Assembly: GCA_021401465.1 (NCBI GenBank)
Contig: JADDMT010000009.1
Span: 434,001-498,000 of the forward strand
From: Teratosphaeria epicoccoides
Taxonomy: Eukaryota; Ascomycota; Dothideomycetes; Mycosphaerellales; Teratosphaeriaceae
Reading direction: 5' to 3'
DNA: 64,000 nucleotides
Part shown: one piece after another, positions 42,815 to 53,276 of the stretch
Numbering within the stretch: the first letter of the stretch is position 1
Layout of the letters: each line of letters starts with the position of its first letter
Notes under the pieces: generated by a model
Database searches by the model: none
What the model was told of the DNA's origin: nothing
The model's input: only the letters and a program-made list of their open reading frames with translations
Position numbers and translations under genes: made by a program

Positions 42815-43703
42815 GATGATCGCGCTCTTTCCACTGTGTGTGGTTTGGCCGGCTCCAAGATCTCCACGTGATACCGAACCTCGCTGCGTGAATGGCCTTG
42901 TCGTGCGCGACCCCACGCCTTATGCCGTGTACGTTGTTGCTCCAGGTTGAAGTGATTGTGGATTCGCAGGTGCGGTGCAGTGTGTCGGGTGCCGGAGTTC
43001 GCAGGGCTGATGTCCAATTTTGCCCTCGTCGCGTCTTAGGACGTGCACTAGGGCAGTATGGGGGAAAGGTCAACGTGATTGCAGATGTAGCAGCCACGAG
43101 GCCGTCCTCCCACTTCCTTCTTGCACTTCTCAATCTCCCTCCCAGCCCGCCGTCGCCGTCGCCGTTGCCTTTATGATTGTGTGTTGCTGCTGTATCTCAC
43201 TTACCAAGGAATCATGCGGTTTCACTCTTTATGTCTTCTTCCTTGCCTATGTCGCAAAGGATGTCCAGTGTTTTAGTGTGCAACAGTGACGAAGCCCATG
43301 GGCCTACCCGGAGACAACAAGTTGGTGGGTCGCTGTTCTCGGCTACATCCGATTGGCTGTCCTGCCCTGCCATCTTCCAGAGTCCCTTGGTCCATGCTGT
43401 GCATTATTATTATTGAGGCGAGGAGAGAGATGACGATGCGCTGATGCAGCCACAACAATGCCAGTACACCATCATCTTCATGATACTCAATGCGTTATCG
43501 TGCGTACCTTGTCTGCGTCCACCCTCGATCGTAGAAACAACGCCCTGGGTATCTCAACATCATGCCCAAAACACACGCCAAAAGACCCATCTCAACTCCA
43601 GACGCCATATAAAGTCATCATGAACCCCTGACTGTCAAGCAGCGTGCCGTCTGTCGTTGTCTTGATCCGTCTTCAAAGCGCCGCCTGCGCGTCATTCAAC
43701 TCA
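42815..43703. other. Intergenic, promoter side of the GRR1-like gene
   Basis: About 890 bp. The part next to 42815 holds the GRR1-like promoter and leader. The rest is unremarkable, apart from a short ttattattatt near 43410. Confidence 0.35.
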
Positions 43704-44873
43704 TCACCCTCCATCCGAGAACAGCTCACCCTCCATCCACGGACTGGCCGTCTTAGCCTTCGTCTCCGCCTCGCCAACAGGCTTCGGCTGTCTCTTCGCT
43801 CTCGCGGCCGCACTCGTGAACTCGCCCCAGCCCTCCTTGTAAATTGGCGGCGCGGCTCCAGACTCAGACCTCCACCTCGCGCCAATGTGTGTGTTCAGCC
43901 CGCTGTACTCGTGACCTCCATTCGGCCTCATGGCACAAACCTCAACGATTTGGCCTGGGAACTTCGCTGATCGCCGGTAGATGCGATTTTTGGTAATCTT
44001 GCGTCCCGAAGCCGTGAATGAGTCGTGCATCTTCTGGGACAGAGAACGGCGGTCGGTGCCGTTGCGGAGGCTGAGAATGGGGTCGTCAGTGGGTAAAGGG
44101 GATCGCGACGAAAAATTGGGGACCTCACTGCTTGTGCGCTTCGATCATTGGTGTGCAGAGGCGAAAAGCCAGCATCTGGTCGTCTTTGGCCATATCCTGC
44201 TTAGCTCTGCTAAGTCCACCGTCGATTGTTTCCGGTGCAATATGCAGTGCTGCTGGTGTGAGCTCTGGCGATCGCGTCAAGGAAGCATTCTAGACTTACG
44301 CATTGGGCCGTACCCAGCCGCGGGACTCGCGCCCCTTTCAATATGGAGCGGATAGAGATCTCCCTCCTCATCGCCCGCCATCGCTGCATCTCCACTGCCC
44401 TGACTCTGCTCTATGCTACTTTCTCTCCTGATGCTGCCAGCCTCACGGTACAAGCCGCCATCGGCCATACGCTGCATCATTTGACTGTGATAGACGGCAT
44501 TGAACCAGCTTACCTTTTGATCATTGTCAAGCTCTCCGAACTTGACTGCGCGCTCCTGCCACTCTCCGTGCACCCACTCGCGCTTCCAGTAGCAGCGACC
44601 GCGGGAATCGAGATCGTTCCACTGGAAGGCGGACAGGGCAGGAGGCTGATCGTAGAAGCCTTCAAATAGGCCACTCTTGATGACTGAGCCCTTGAGGGCT
44701 GATGAGGGCAATGGGGGCGGCATCACTGGCCCTGATGCGCCAGTCACTGTTGTCATTGCCGTTGAGGGCATGACGGTGTTTTCATTTCCCTCACCACCCT
44801 GTTGATGGGCTGATGGGGGCGTTGCCGGTATGTAGATGGCGCCCGGGAAGTTCTGACTCTGGAGTGATGCCAT
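43704..44873 (-). CDS. Conserved-looking hypothetical protein, three exons
   Basis: Start at ATG 44873 (MASLQSQNFPGAIY). Exon 1 runs to about 44300, exon 2 covers 44129 to about 44208, exon 3 is 43704-44070. Intron 2 (44071-44128, GTGAGG, CTGAC branch, TCTCAG) is convincing and joins IEAHK to HLRNGTDRRSLSQKMHD. The exon 1/2 join is uncertain: the good donor GTAAGT (44299) leaves phase 1, and the exon 2 frame then requires a poor GAG acceptor; GTACGG or GTCTAG donors fit better acceptors. Total about 340 residues. Visible features: an aromatic-rich segment FEGFYDQPPALSAFQWNDLD and GRCYWKREWVHGEWQERAVK, then a basic C-terminal part. No known domain is recognised and there is no signal peptide. 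Confidence 0.65.
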
Positions 44874-45070
44874 GGTTGTTGGTGACGTCCCTTGTCGAGG
44901 TGTTCCATCAGTGCAAGATTTGTGTTCCCCATGAAAAGGGGCCCTAGCTCGAGGAGGAAGGCACACTCGCATGCTGCCATTTGCCGCTCGTTGCCATGGC
45001 GACACCTAATACCACGTCATTGCATATCATACCACAGTTGCAAGTCTAGGTCTATCGGTCTGTCGCATGC

Positions 45071-46672
45071 TCAAACACCCACGCATTCGTAAAAGTCTCT
45101 CACACCCTGCCTCAAGCCCTGCTCAAACTCCCAAACAAACTTACCACCCTGACCACTCTCCCTCAACCGTTTCAATACCCACAGATCAAGCATGCCAATC
45201 TTGTCACCTCCCTCCAAGCCAGCCTGATTCCTCGCCCCAAAGAATGACATGGCATCATTGAAACCGACATCCCATCCCTGCTCAAAGCGCCAATGCTCAT
45301 ACTGCCCGGGGTGATTGCTGTCCCAGTAATGTGTGTGCGAGCCAACGGTATGCTGTTTACGCTGCTGTTGATGTTCCTGAGCGTTCTGAATGCGGCCTTC
45401 AATGTCCTGAGCTGAAAGAGTAAGGCCCGGCGGTGGCACAATTGCGCCTTGCTCTGTCATTTGGCGGAAACCCCACTCGCCGCCCGGCATCCAGTCCATC
45501 CGGGACGTCCAGAAGAAGCTGCCACCGGCTCTTGACTGGAATAGCTGGGATTGTGCATTGCCGAGCTGGCGCACCAGATCTTCCTTCGGGGCGCCACCAC
45601 CTTTAGCCCACGACGGCTCACCAAGCACACAACTGTATTCACCGACAATCACCTGAGCGGCACCGCGGTCCACTACGCTGCCATCCTTCCCGTTAAGCCC
45701 AGAGAACTTGCCTGGAACCTCTGAGATGATCTGCTGAGGCGACTTGGAGTTGTCATCACCGCCAAAGCAGAAGTATACGTGCGTGTCAATAACCACCGGA
45801 TTAACCTGACCATAACGAAGCGAATTCCTGCTCTGACTCCAGCTGATACCCTTATCAAGTTGCCAGGCATCTGAGACGTATATCGGCATTGCCGGATCGA
45901 TCTTCACCAGCTCGCACAGCACCGCATCATACCAGTCAAACATGCCTTTGGCATCCCGCTCCGCCTCATTGATGATCTGGATGCCAGCTACTCCGTCCAT
46001 GTTGCGAGCCTGCTGCGCGATGAAGCACAAGCATCTGACTGCCAGATCACGATTACTCCTCGAGCTCCATAGATCGGCCTTCTTGAAGTCGGTGCCGGAA
46101 TGATCCTGAGGGTTGGCGCCACCAGGTAAACCATGAAGATCAATCAAAATGCCAATCCCTCTCTGATGACATCGCTGCGCCAATTCTTTGACGACCTGCC
46201 ATGCATTCTGATAAACGCCTGCCACATGCTTGAACGGAGTACCCTCGCAATAAGGCGGTCCCAGGTCCCAGTACCCTATGGGCAACCTCACGGTCGTACA
46301 TTTCGCCACATCTCTCAGCCAATCCAGGTCATCATCACCGACATACTCCCGCCAATGCTGCTCATGCCTCTGCCTGGCAGCGTCAAGACCCTCATGCTCC
46401 ACTCTGGTCTCAACCGCTGAGAGCTCACTGCTACCATCGACCTTTTCATGAAACATGCAACCAGTCAACCACTTTTCGAGCACAAACACACTTCCGAGAT
46501 TGGCTCCGTGGTGATAACGGTATCTTGTTACATCGACTGATGTAGGCGCCTGGATTTGCGATGGATGGTCTCCAACCTCTTGAATTGGTTGCTGTTGCTG
46601 TTGACCAGGCAATCCACCGCCAGAGCGATGCTCGTCAATGGCTGATCTCGCTTTGTCGAAGAATTTTCTCAT
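45071..46672 (-). CDS. GH5 family glucan 1,3-beta-glucosidase-like protein (no signal peptide)
   Basis: A single 533-residue frame, ATG at 46672. After about 50 polar residues the GH5 barrel starts at NLGSVFVLEKWLTGCMF. Key motifs in order: VRLPIGYWDLGP (strand with conserved Arg), GILIDLHGLPGGANPQDHSG, the acid/base Glu in IQIINEAERD, HVYFCFGGDD, and the nucleophile Glu in VIVGEYSCVL. WTSRMDWMPGGEWGFRQM matches the C-terminal face of exo-beta-1,3-glucanases. It lacks a secretion signal and starts MRKFFDKARS, like the intracellular YBR056W-type branch, so an extracellular wall role is not implied. It likely hydrolyses beta-glucosides or glucans in the cytosol. The N-terminal Gln run (QQQQQ) is low complexity. 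Confidence 0.88.
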   Translation of the reverse strand: MRKFFDKARSAIDEHRSGGGLPGQQQQQPIQEVGDHPSQIQAPTSVDVTRYRYHHGANLGSVFVLEKWLTGCMFHEKVDGSSELSAVETRVEHEGLDAARQRHEQHWREYVGDDDLDWLRDVAKCTTVRLPIGYWDLGPPYCEGTPFKHVAGVYQNAWQVVKELAQRCHQRGIGILIDLHGLPGGANPQDHSGTDFKKADLWSSRSNRDLAVRCLCFIAQQARNMDGVAGIQIINEAERDAKGMFDWYDAVLCELVKIDPAMPIYVSDAWQLDKGISWSQSRNSLRYGQVNPVVIDTHVYFCFGGDDNSKSPQQIISEVPGKFSGLNGKDGSVVDRGAAQVIVGEYSCVLGEPSWAKGGGAPKEDLVRQLGNAQSQLFQSRAGGSFFWTSRMDWMPGGEWGFRQMTEQGAIVPPPGLTLSAQDIEGRIQNAQEHQQQRKQHTVGSHTHYWDSNHPGQYEHWRFEQGWDVGFNDAMSFFGARNQAGLEGGDKIGMLDLWVLKRLRESGQGGKFVWEFEQGLRQGVRDFYECVGV

Positions 46673-47073
46673 TGTGGCTCGACACTCGGGATCCTGCTAT
46701 ATCTTCCGGGCGAGGAGGTACACGAAGATCGCTATGAAAATGAAAGAAATACTGTAGGATGAGTTGGAATGCCACATGTCGTAGAAAAGAGGTATAGGTT
46801 AGTCAATTGGCAGGTTTGATGGAGCTGAGCCAATAATGACGTGGGCCGGGGCGCGTCGTAGCCTGTCCAGCGTACATCAGGCTTGCTTGCCCGAAACCTG
46901 TGGTGTTATTATTATTATTATTATTATTATTAGAATCACGCTTGCCAGCCAGAGATCTCTCGGTGAAATCAAGCGGAATTGTACAACGGTAGGTTGGGAA
47001 GTCTCGGGCCAAGTGGCAAGCTATCTTCTGTGCTATGATTTGGCGGCTTGCTGCCCTGCCTGACATCTATTCA
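46673..47073. other. Intergenic with short TTA microsatellite
   Basis: About 400 bp between the GH5 gene and the RING fragment. A run of seven ttatta-type triplets lies at about 46908-46931. Nothing else is recognised. Confidence 0.5.
46908..46931. repeat. (TTA)n microsatellite
   Basis: Perfect tandem TTA triplets, about eight copies, on the plus strand. Confidence 0.9.
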
Positions 47074-47578
47074 TCAGTCAGCGCGCAATGCGGGATCACT
47101 CACTGCTTCGATGACATCGTCCCGGCCAACCACACAACTGACAAAAAGACGGCAGAACAGTTGTCGCAATACTTCAGTATTCCTGCTGATGAAACTTGCG
47201 CCATCATCCACAAACCCAGTCTGCTCCTTGATGGTCTCTGTGAATGTCGAATACCGTTCCGATGCCATCCACCCAGGCAAGACACCCTCCCCCAGCTAAG
47301 TTCCCATCTCCCAAACCACACCTGAAAGGACAATTGCGCTGCCTACCACGACTGCTGAACCAGCTCGAAATGCACTTTCGGCAGAATATGTGTAAACAGT
47401 TCAGAACGAAAGGGTTGTAGCATGGTCCATGGCAGATGCCACAATCTGCTCGCTGGCGCATCTCTTGCCCGCTTAGGGGCGGGCGGGATGGAAGATTGGC
47501 GATTCCAGCAGTGTTGATGGTGCGGACTATTCTTGCGTCTGCTGGGGGTAGGGTTGGTTGGATGCGTCTCTGAAGCAT
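47074..47578 (-). pseudogene. RING-finger protein with an apparent frameshift
   Basis: From ATG 47578 (MLQRRIQPTLPPADAR) a frame runs to 47204 and contains a complete RING-HC pattern: CGIC, then NC-LHIFC-RKC, then NCPFRC. After CPFRC the frame becomes Gly-rich and soon stops. A second frame then reads GWMASERYSTFTETIKEQ and VDDGASFISRNTEVLRQLFC down to 47074, and looks like the natural continuation. The switch falls near a C5 run (about 47288-47293). I tried splice solutions and found none with matching phase. So this is either a one-base indel mutation or a sequencing error. RING proteins of this kind are usually ubiquitin ligases. Confidence 0.55.
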
Positions 47579-47972
47579 GCTATCACTGCGGCAGTGTTGT
47601 GCACTGGACCGGCCAGTGGATCGTGGTGGGGATGCGAATTCGGCTTTGCTTGTCAGTCGTGAAATGCGAACGGAATATGTGGTTGTGTACTGCCAATTGC
47701 AGGATCATATATCAATGCGATGATGGACGAGCGACCTGTTGCTGGGAAGGCTAGACAGGATCGATGAGAGACACATTCGCACAATTCATTGTACCGTCTC
47801 TGATCTGCCGCGACAGTGGATCGATCACATTACATCGATCTGAGACTGGATCTTATCCAGGTGCGCAGCCATCGGTGCTCAAGACAGGCAGCAGCGACAA
47901 GTCGCGCGAGCAAGGTGTCATATATTGATGAAGCTGTCCTTCTTTGTGATTGGGAATGGAAAGTTTCCGGTT

Positions 47973-49577
47973 TCAACTTCGATCAATTATGTCAAGCAAT
48001 TTCATTATTCTCCTTCCACTGCTTTCAAGCACCACCTTTGCATTTTGGTCTTCAGCAACCTTCAAGCCTGTCTTCTTTCTTCCACCCCACGCCGTCTTCT
48101 CATGCCTCGCATTGACTCCTTCCGCGACTGCATATCTCAGATCTTCACCACAGACAAGTCCGCCAGTACGCCATAGTAACCGCAGTAAGTCCTCAACGAG
48201 CAGCGAGACTTTGGCATTATCCACCATTCCAGTCGAATCGGCCGGATACGGTGCGTAGTAGCGCTCAAAGTCCTTCTGAGTGAGCCTATGCTCGTCATAA
48301 TGTGGCGCCGCGCTGCTGATCATTGGTCTCAAGAGCATTTGATCGAAAGAGGACTGCTCGTGCGGTCCAAGCCATGGCTTTGCGGGACATGCGAGTTGGT
48401 GGAACACAGCCAAAGGTAGTGGGCGGATGAATTCGGTGTAAATGTCGAGGAGCGTTTCGGTGTCTAAGAATGACGTCGGATGATGGTAGCAGTACTTGAA
48501 CAATGCGGCTAGCATGCGACGGCGGATTTTGATGCTGCTGATATTGCCGAGTGAACGCACGCCTGTGAGCTCATCGGTTGCTGATAAAGAGATGGAGAAA
48601 TCGCTGTCCGCCGAATGCTTGCTTTTCCTCCCTCTCTTGCTCCTGCCACCGATTGTGGTTGAAGCTGTTGCTGAATCCTCCACCGCACTCTCGTCAAAGT
48701 AGTCACCGTAATCTTCCTTTTCAAGATCAAGTTTTCTCTTCTTCCCACCAAAAGATTCATCATCATTGTTCACCTTTGGTGCCTGGGTCTCGTCTCTCCA
48801 GACTTCTCCAAACTCGCCCATCGCTTTTGGCTTGCCATCAGCAAGAATGGACCGCATGAGACGGCGCTTGTTGTTTCTGCCCTCACCTATTGAACTCAGA
48901 TACGTCGCTAGTAGACCCTCATGTACTGTGCCATCGTGAATCCGGTCACCCAGATCTGCTTCGAGGACGTCCATCATGAATTCTAAGAAATATCGCCACC
49001 GCTCCCAACGAGCTTCGTGGACAACCGAACAGTTCAGCGCCCAGCCAAAGACAGCCCAGAAATCTTCCGCATTCTGCCAGATGGACTCCTCGTGGGCGTA
49101 GACGGAGCGAATGCTGGTTGGTGACGCTACGTCTTCATTAGGAGCGGGTTGATCAGAGTTCCTGCTTCTCGCTTGTCGTTTGTTGATCCGTTGCACTGTC
49201 CTGGGGATATACGCGAATGCTTTGCCTAGCTCTGCTTGCCGGGCGCCGACCAGGTTGCGGACGCAGTGAAGGTAACGAAAAGCATCGTCGGCCGCAGTAT
49301 GCTTGTCTCTGTTAGTGGTGCGGGAGGTGAAGGCTGGATGGACAGTCAAAGTGGCTGCCAGCGCGAGGTGCTGGGGTAGTGGTGTTTGCACCGGCTTCTT
49401 AGTCTTGTTGCCAGGACTCAGAGCAGAGGAAAGGAACTGAAAGGCTGACGAGTAGAGCTGCTCTTCCAGGCAGACCGTGGCGTGGTCTAGTAGCTGATTG
49501 GGGAGAATCTTGGCCTTGCGATACTTCACGGGCTCGCCACAGCCCTGATCCTGGCCGGATGAAGCCGCAAGATGCAT
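47973..49577 (-). CDS. Conserved-looking nuclear-type hypothetical protein
   Basis: A single 534-residue frame, ATG at 49577 (MHLAASSGQDQGCG). The N-terminal half is helical (LLDHATVCLEEQLYSSAFQF, WAVFGWALNCSVVHEARWER, FLEFMMDVLEADL). A central acidic/basic linker contains GGKKRKLDLEKEDYGDYFDE and GGRSKRGRKSK, both plausible nuclear localisation signals. The C-terminal half is again helical with aromatic patches (MLAALFKYCYHHPTSFLD, IYTEFIRPLPLAVFHQLACP). I cannot name a family. It diverges from the U1-C gene by about 285 bp. A structure-like pattern and unbroken 1.6-kb frame make the gene itself secure. Confidence 0.8.
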   Translation of the reverse strand: MHLAASSGQDQGCGEPVKYRKAKILPNQLLDHATVCLEEQLYSSAFQFLSSALSPGNKTKKPVQTPLPQHLALAATLTVHPAFTSRTTNRDKHTAADDAFRYLHCVRNLVGARQAELGKAFAYIPRTVQRINKRQARSRNSDQPAPNEDVASPTSIRSVYAHEESIWQNAEDFWAVFGWALNCSVVHEARWERWRYFLEFMMDVLEADLGDRIHDGTVHEGLLATYLSSIGEGRNNKRRLMRSILADGKPKAMGEFGEVWRDETQAPKVNNDDESFGGKKRKLDLEKEDYGDYFDESAVEDSATASTTIGGRSKRGRKSKHSADSDFSISLSATDELTGVRSLGNISSIKIRRRMLAALFKYCYHHPTSFLDTETLLDIYTEFIRPLPLAVFHQLACPAKPWLGPHEQSSFDQMLLRPMISSAAPHYDEHRLTQKDFERYYAPYPADSTGMVDNAKVSLLVEDLLRLLWRTGGLVCGEDLRYAVAEGVNARHEKTAWGGRKKTGLKVAEDQNAKVVLESSGRRIMKLLDIIDRS

Positions 49578-49862
49578 TTTGACTGTTCCTCACTGCCATT
49601 CTACAGACAACACGAGTGGTCTTGATGAACAGGGAAGGCACGAAATGTATCAACGCGTTCGGCGCCTTATCGCATCACGCTAGGACACGCTGATAAGATC
49701 TCCGTCAATCAAATTTCTCATTGCCATTTGATTGACCGAATTTAGAACCTCGTACGACCTCGAGCTTCACCTGTATTTTATCTCTTGTCGACAACTATCC
49801 ACGCTCATCACCTGCGGACTTCAATCACGTGCCTGGAAAACCTACGAAAAGGCATCTCCAAA

Positions 49863-50533
49863 ATGCCAAAGTACTTCTGCGACTACTGCGACGTGTACCT
49901 CACCCACGATTCTATGAGTGTCCGCAAAGCCCACAACTCTGGCCGCAACCACCTCCGCAACGTCGTCGACTACTACCAGCAGATTGGACAGGAGAAAGCA
50001 CAGTCCGTCATCGACTCCATCACAAATTCGTACGCCGATGCCGGTCAAGCCGGCTCGAATCCAGTGTCGGGCATGAGCGGAGGTGCTGCGCTGGGTGGAT
50101 TCGGAGGGTTTGGTATGGCGGGTGCACCGGGCATGGCACCGCCGCCGGGTGTGTCAGGGCCGGGGGTTGGAGGGCCGCCAGGTATGGGTATGCCGGGAAT
50201 GCCGGGGATGCCGCCGGGGATGCCGCCGGGGATGCCGCCGGGGATGCCACCGATGCCGTTTGGGAGAGGGATGCCGCCAATGCCTCCGGGGTTTGTCGTG
50301 CACCACCTTTGACAGCATAGGGACCCATCTTGCTGACTGTCTGTAGTTTTCCAGCGCCTCCAGCAGCTTTCCCGCCAGGTTTCAGTCCGGCGAACATGCC
50401 ACCGTTCCCAGTCTCGGGCAGCGCTGGCCCACCTGCTGGTTCACCCCCAGTCATGCCACCCGGATTTCCGCCAACTGCTAGTCCGGCAAATGGACTACCT
50501 GGCATGAGTGGACCGCCTGGAGCGTCGAGATAG
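49863..50533 (+). CDS. U1 snRNP protein C (U1-C / Yhc1)
   Basis: Two exons, 49863-50290 and 50347-50533, joined in phase 2 (56-bp intron, GTTTGT donor, CTGAC branch, TGTAG acceptor), 204 residues. The N-terminus is the U1-C zinc finger: MPKYFCDYCDVYLTHDS followed by VRKAHNSGRNHLRNV, giving the C2H2 ligands. A short helix (YYQQIGQEKAQSVID) follows, then a long Gly/Pro/Met-rich tail with PPGM repeats, normal for this protein. U1-C stabilises pairing of U1 snRNA with the 5' splice site, so it acts in the first step of intron recognition. The intron falls within the repetitive tail. Confidence 0.95.
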
Positions 50534-50964
50534 TGGTGGAGTCAATGCCCGATGATAGGATGCTGTTATTTCAGAAGTGGCAGGGCCATGAGCAGCAAAA
50601 TTGTGGGACAAGTCGTTAGCGAGGCGTCTGGCGCGATACAACGTGGTAGGTTGCTCCCGTAGTTACTTGTGCTGTGGCATTCGAAGCTCAGGAAACTAAG
50701 CTGAGATTCAGAAATCAGATTAATACCCACGCCTGCTTCACCGCATGCACCGTGACAGCTCAGATCTATCATGATTCGGGCCTGAGAAGTAAGCATCCGA
50801 TGCATCGGCATCAATCGGTTCTCGCGTGGAACAGTCAGCCCAATGGATGCGATTTCTCAAGGTTATCACGGATCTGACCGGACCAGGGTGAAGATCTGGG
50901 GCTCCAGTGACTCTGTTCTGAAAAGATCAAAGCCACAAATACTTCTGCTCGCGACATTTTAGCT
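50534..50964. other. Intergenic, nothing recognised
   Basis: About 430 bp between U1-C and the RING gene, presumably the RING gene promoter at its right end. Confidence 0.35.
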
Positions 50965-52225
50965 ATGAACACGACTCAAGAAGCGACGAATATGGCTCAA
51001 CCAAGATCGTCTAACCTCGGAAGCTTCAACTCTGTCACCAGACTTCAGCGAATCCAAGATCAGATCAAGAATCCTAAAGGTGAATTCTACTTCTCTGGAC
51101 AGCTGTGGTCGGTCGGCATTGATCTGCAGGAAATATCAGCCGTTTGCGAGGATATGTCCCAGCGAGTATATCATCTGGACAGCCGAGACAAGAATTGGGT
51201 GGAGCCAGCAGAAAGCGAGAGTATCATCAAGAAGGTACACCTTGATCTGCTGCTGCTTCTTCGGTCGCTTGAGCGTGTTGACGCCTTGATTACGCGGAGC
51301 GAGCATCAAGTTGACGGGTCGGAGCGCAACAAAAAGGCGAGATTGGCGGCAGGTGTCGGTGGAGGTTCGGCGGCAGCGGAAGGCGCGGAGGAAGTCAAGA
51401 CATGTGCGGTATGCATGAAGCTATTGGGCTGGGAGATGGATGCTCTAGTGTGCGGACATATGGTCTGCGATCCTTGCTTGAAGGATGTACTGTTACAAGA
51501 GGCAGTGTGTCTGGAGTGTCACAGTGTGCTGGAAGTGCTGGAGATGCGTATCCATCAGGTGGGTTCTGAGGGTTAGTTTTGATGACGTTGAACTTTGAAA
51601 GGCACTCATGGGATATGTGAATGCGACGTCGCACTTGACGCTTCATTCCCGCTTTCACATGCCAGAAAAGAACAGCTGATGTCACCATGCTTTAGATCAG
51701 ATCTGTGCGCTATGCTATGGGTCACAAGTAAGTCTCGATCTCTGTTGGACAACCATCCTCCGCTCAACAACCACCAGCTAGAGAGCAGACCAGAGGAAGC
51801 AGAGACAACAAGTCGAAGAGGACGAGGTTGCGGACTATGATTCGACACCAAGCTTGAACGGTGGTCCCAGGCCTGACGAGAGGGACGAAAGAATTAAGAA
51901 GAGGGGGCTTCCGAACGAGAACGCCTCCATTGCATCGGATATTAAGTCGTCCAGTACAAAGTCCACACAGGCGAGGGCTAGAATATGTAATCAGGGGCCA
52001 GAGACCACGACTTCATTGGCAAGGAACATCGCTGGGTCGCAGGCCCCAGCATCGAAGCGACAAAAAAGACGTCAACGACGGCGAAGACCTCAGCCTTGTC
52101 CTTCCCCGAAGCGTGCGACCTGGCACAACAGCAAATTAAATTCAAATCTACGACTGTTAAGTCATAGCCAGACAGCCAGATCGAGGTATACAAGGCCGCT
52201 GACGCTGGGACTACGCCGAAGTTAA
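50965..52225 (+). CDS. RING-type zinc-finger protein, spliced
   Basis: The first exon frame (ATG 50965) holds 203 residues if unspliced: helices (LRSLERVDALITRSEHQ), then a RING-HC-like cluster CAVC, CGHMVCDPC and CLEC. I prefer a spliced model: exon 1 50965-51571, exon 2 51696-51727, exon 3 51782-52225. Donors are GTTAGT and GTAAGT, acceptors CTTTAG and CTAG, and phases agree. Exon 2 adds QICALCYGSQ, whose CALC completes another metal-binding pair. Exon 3 adds a charged, disordered region (RADQRKQRQQVEEDEVADYD). The total is about 360 residues. The 3' end is uncertain: other frames to 52561 also look protein-like, so another splice may exist. Probably a ubiquitin-ligase-type protein; no family name. 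Confidence 0.55.
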
Positions 52226-52878
52226 AACCTTTGACCACGCCAGACTCCAGAGATGTGCCCGGCATTCCCGCGCAGGCTAAAGTCAGTGGCTGAGGTCACT
52301 GCGTCAAGGCCCAGACCATCGAAGTCGTCAGATCCGCCAACACTACCACCTTGCCGATCGAAGCCGACGTCTCAGGCCACGCTGTCTCAGTCCGGCCTTT
52401 TGAGCATGGCACAGAAATCACCATCACCAATTCGAGTAACGAAGGAGAAGCGGTCTGGTGCTGTGCACAGGATATCTGATGCCTGGCCTTTGTTCACATC
52501 AGAATCGCTGTCGCCACTGCATCGCGCGCAGAAAGCGAAGCATTTGACCATTGGGCCTTAGGCCACTAAAGCCAGGGCGCCGGTCAAGGGCGAAAGTCAC
52601 TGTATTCTTGAGCTCGATTAGTCACAGGAAGTCGATTTGATAGATCCACAAAGCCATCCTCGAGCTCCTGACCATTGAGTTGAGAGCAGCGGAACGTCCT
52701 AACCAGCGAGTATCCAGCGCCGACAGCCGCGACAGATCGCACCCCGAGGTATCCCAGTCCCTCCACTGAAGCCCAATCTGAAAAACGGAATCAGCAGCGT
52801 TGTCTAGAGCACCACAACATTCGCAGTCGGCGGCGTACTCACCTACTCGGGGTGATTACTCCAACGGCGAGAACGGTA
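52226..52878. other. Region of uncertain status with two residual frames
   Basis: A plus-strand frame at 52253-52561 is Ser/Pro/Lys-rich and could be a last exon of the RING gene. A minus-strand frame at 52584-52766 (VEGLGYLGVRSVAAVG) is also open. Neither has a start codon I trust. Confidence 0.3.
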
Positions 52879-53276
52879 TTACGTCGGAAGCGCTTTACCG
52901 CACGTTCCTCGCGAGTCTCTGCATTGGACCACCCTCTTAGTTGGCCCTGTGATCGTTGAGCAAAGGCAATCCCCTGTGCATTCGAGGACGAATTTCCAGC
53001 CGTACTCAGGCGCAGTGGACTGCGGTATGCCGTATCTTACGCATTGGTTCTAGGCGACAAAGATGTGTTAACGCTGTATATATATTTGTTGCACCTGAGT
53101 CATACGATGCCTTGAGAGACGCATTCCTTCATGGACTTTAATTAGCGAGGCACATTGGCCAGATTCAAGAGAGCGACGCTTACTCTGACGCCTACAGTAC
53201 CTGCGTTGCAATCGATGCTAGTGACTGTGGGCACTGCTGAGAGGGCAAGCACAAACAGATTCAAGTAGAGTTGCAT
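52879..53276 (-). CDS. Small secreted cysteine-rich protein (candidate)
   Basis: Two exons too short to stand out alone: 53184-53276 and 52879-53049, joined in phase 0 across a 134-bp intron (GTAAGC donor, GTTAAC branch, CCTAG acceptor). The product is 87 residues. The first 20 (MQLYLNLFVLALSAVPTVTS) form a good signal peptide with cleavage likely after Ser20. The mature ~67 residues start IDCNAG and contain seven Cys (DC, QC, LEC, GDC, LC, QC, TC), with a CTGDCLC cluster. Small, secreted and Cys-rich is the usual profile of fungal effector-like or antifungal proteins; I recognise no named family and claim no activity. It sits in a gene-poor stretch. Splicing is predicted by eye. Confidence 0.55.

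Noticed and set aside
51861..52139. Plus-strand frame alternative to the RING gene third exon
   Set aside because: Arg/His-rich shifted frame; the exon 3 frame joins in phase with good splice sites and reads more like protein.
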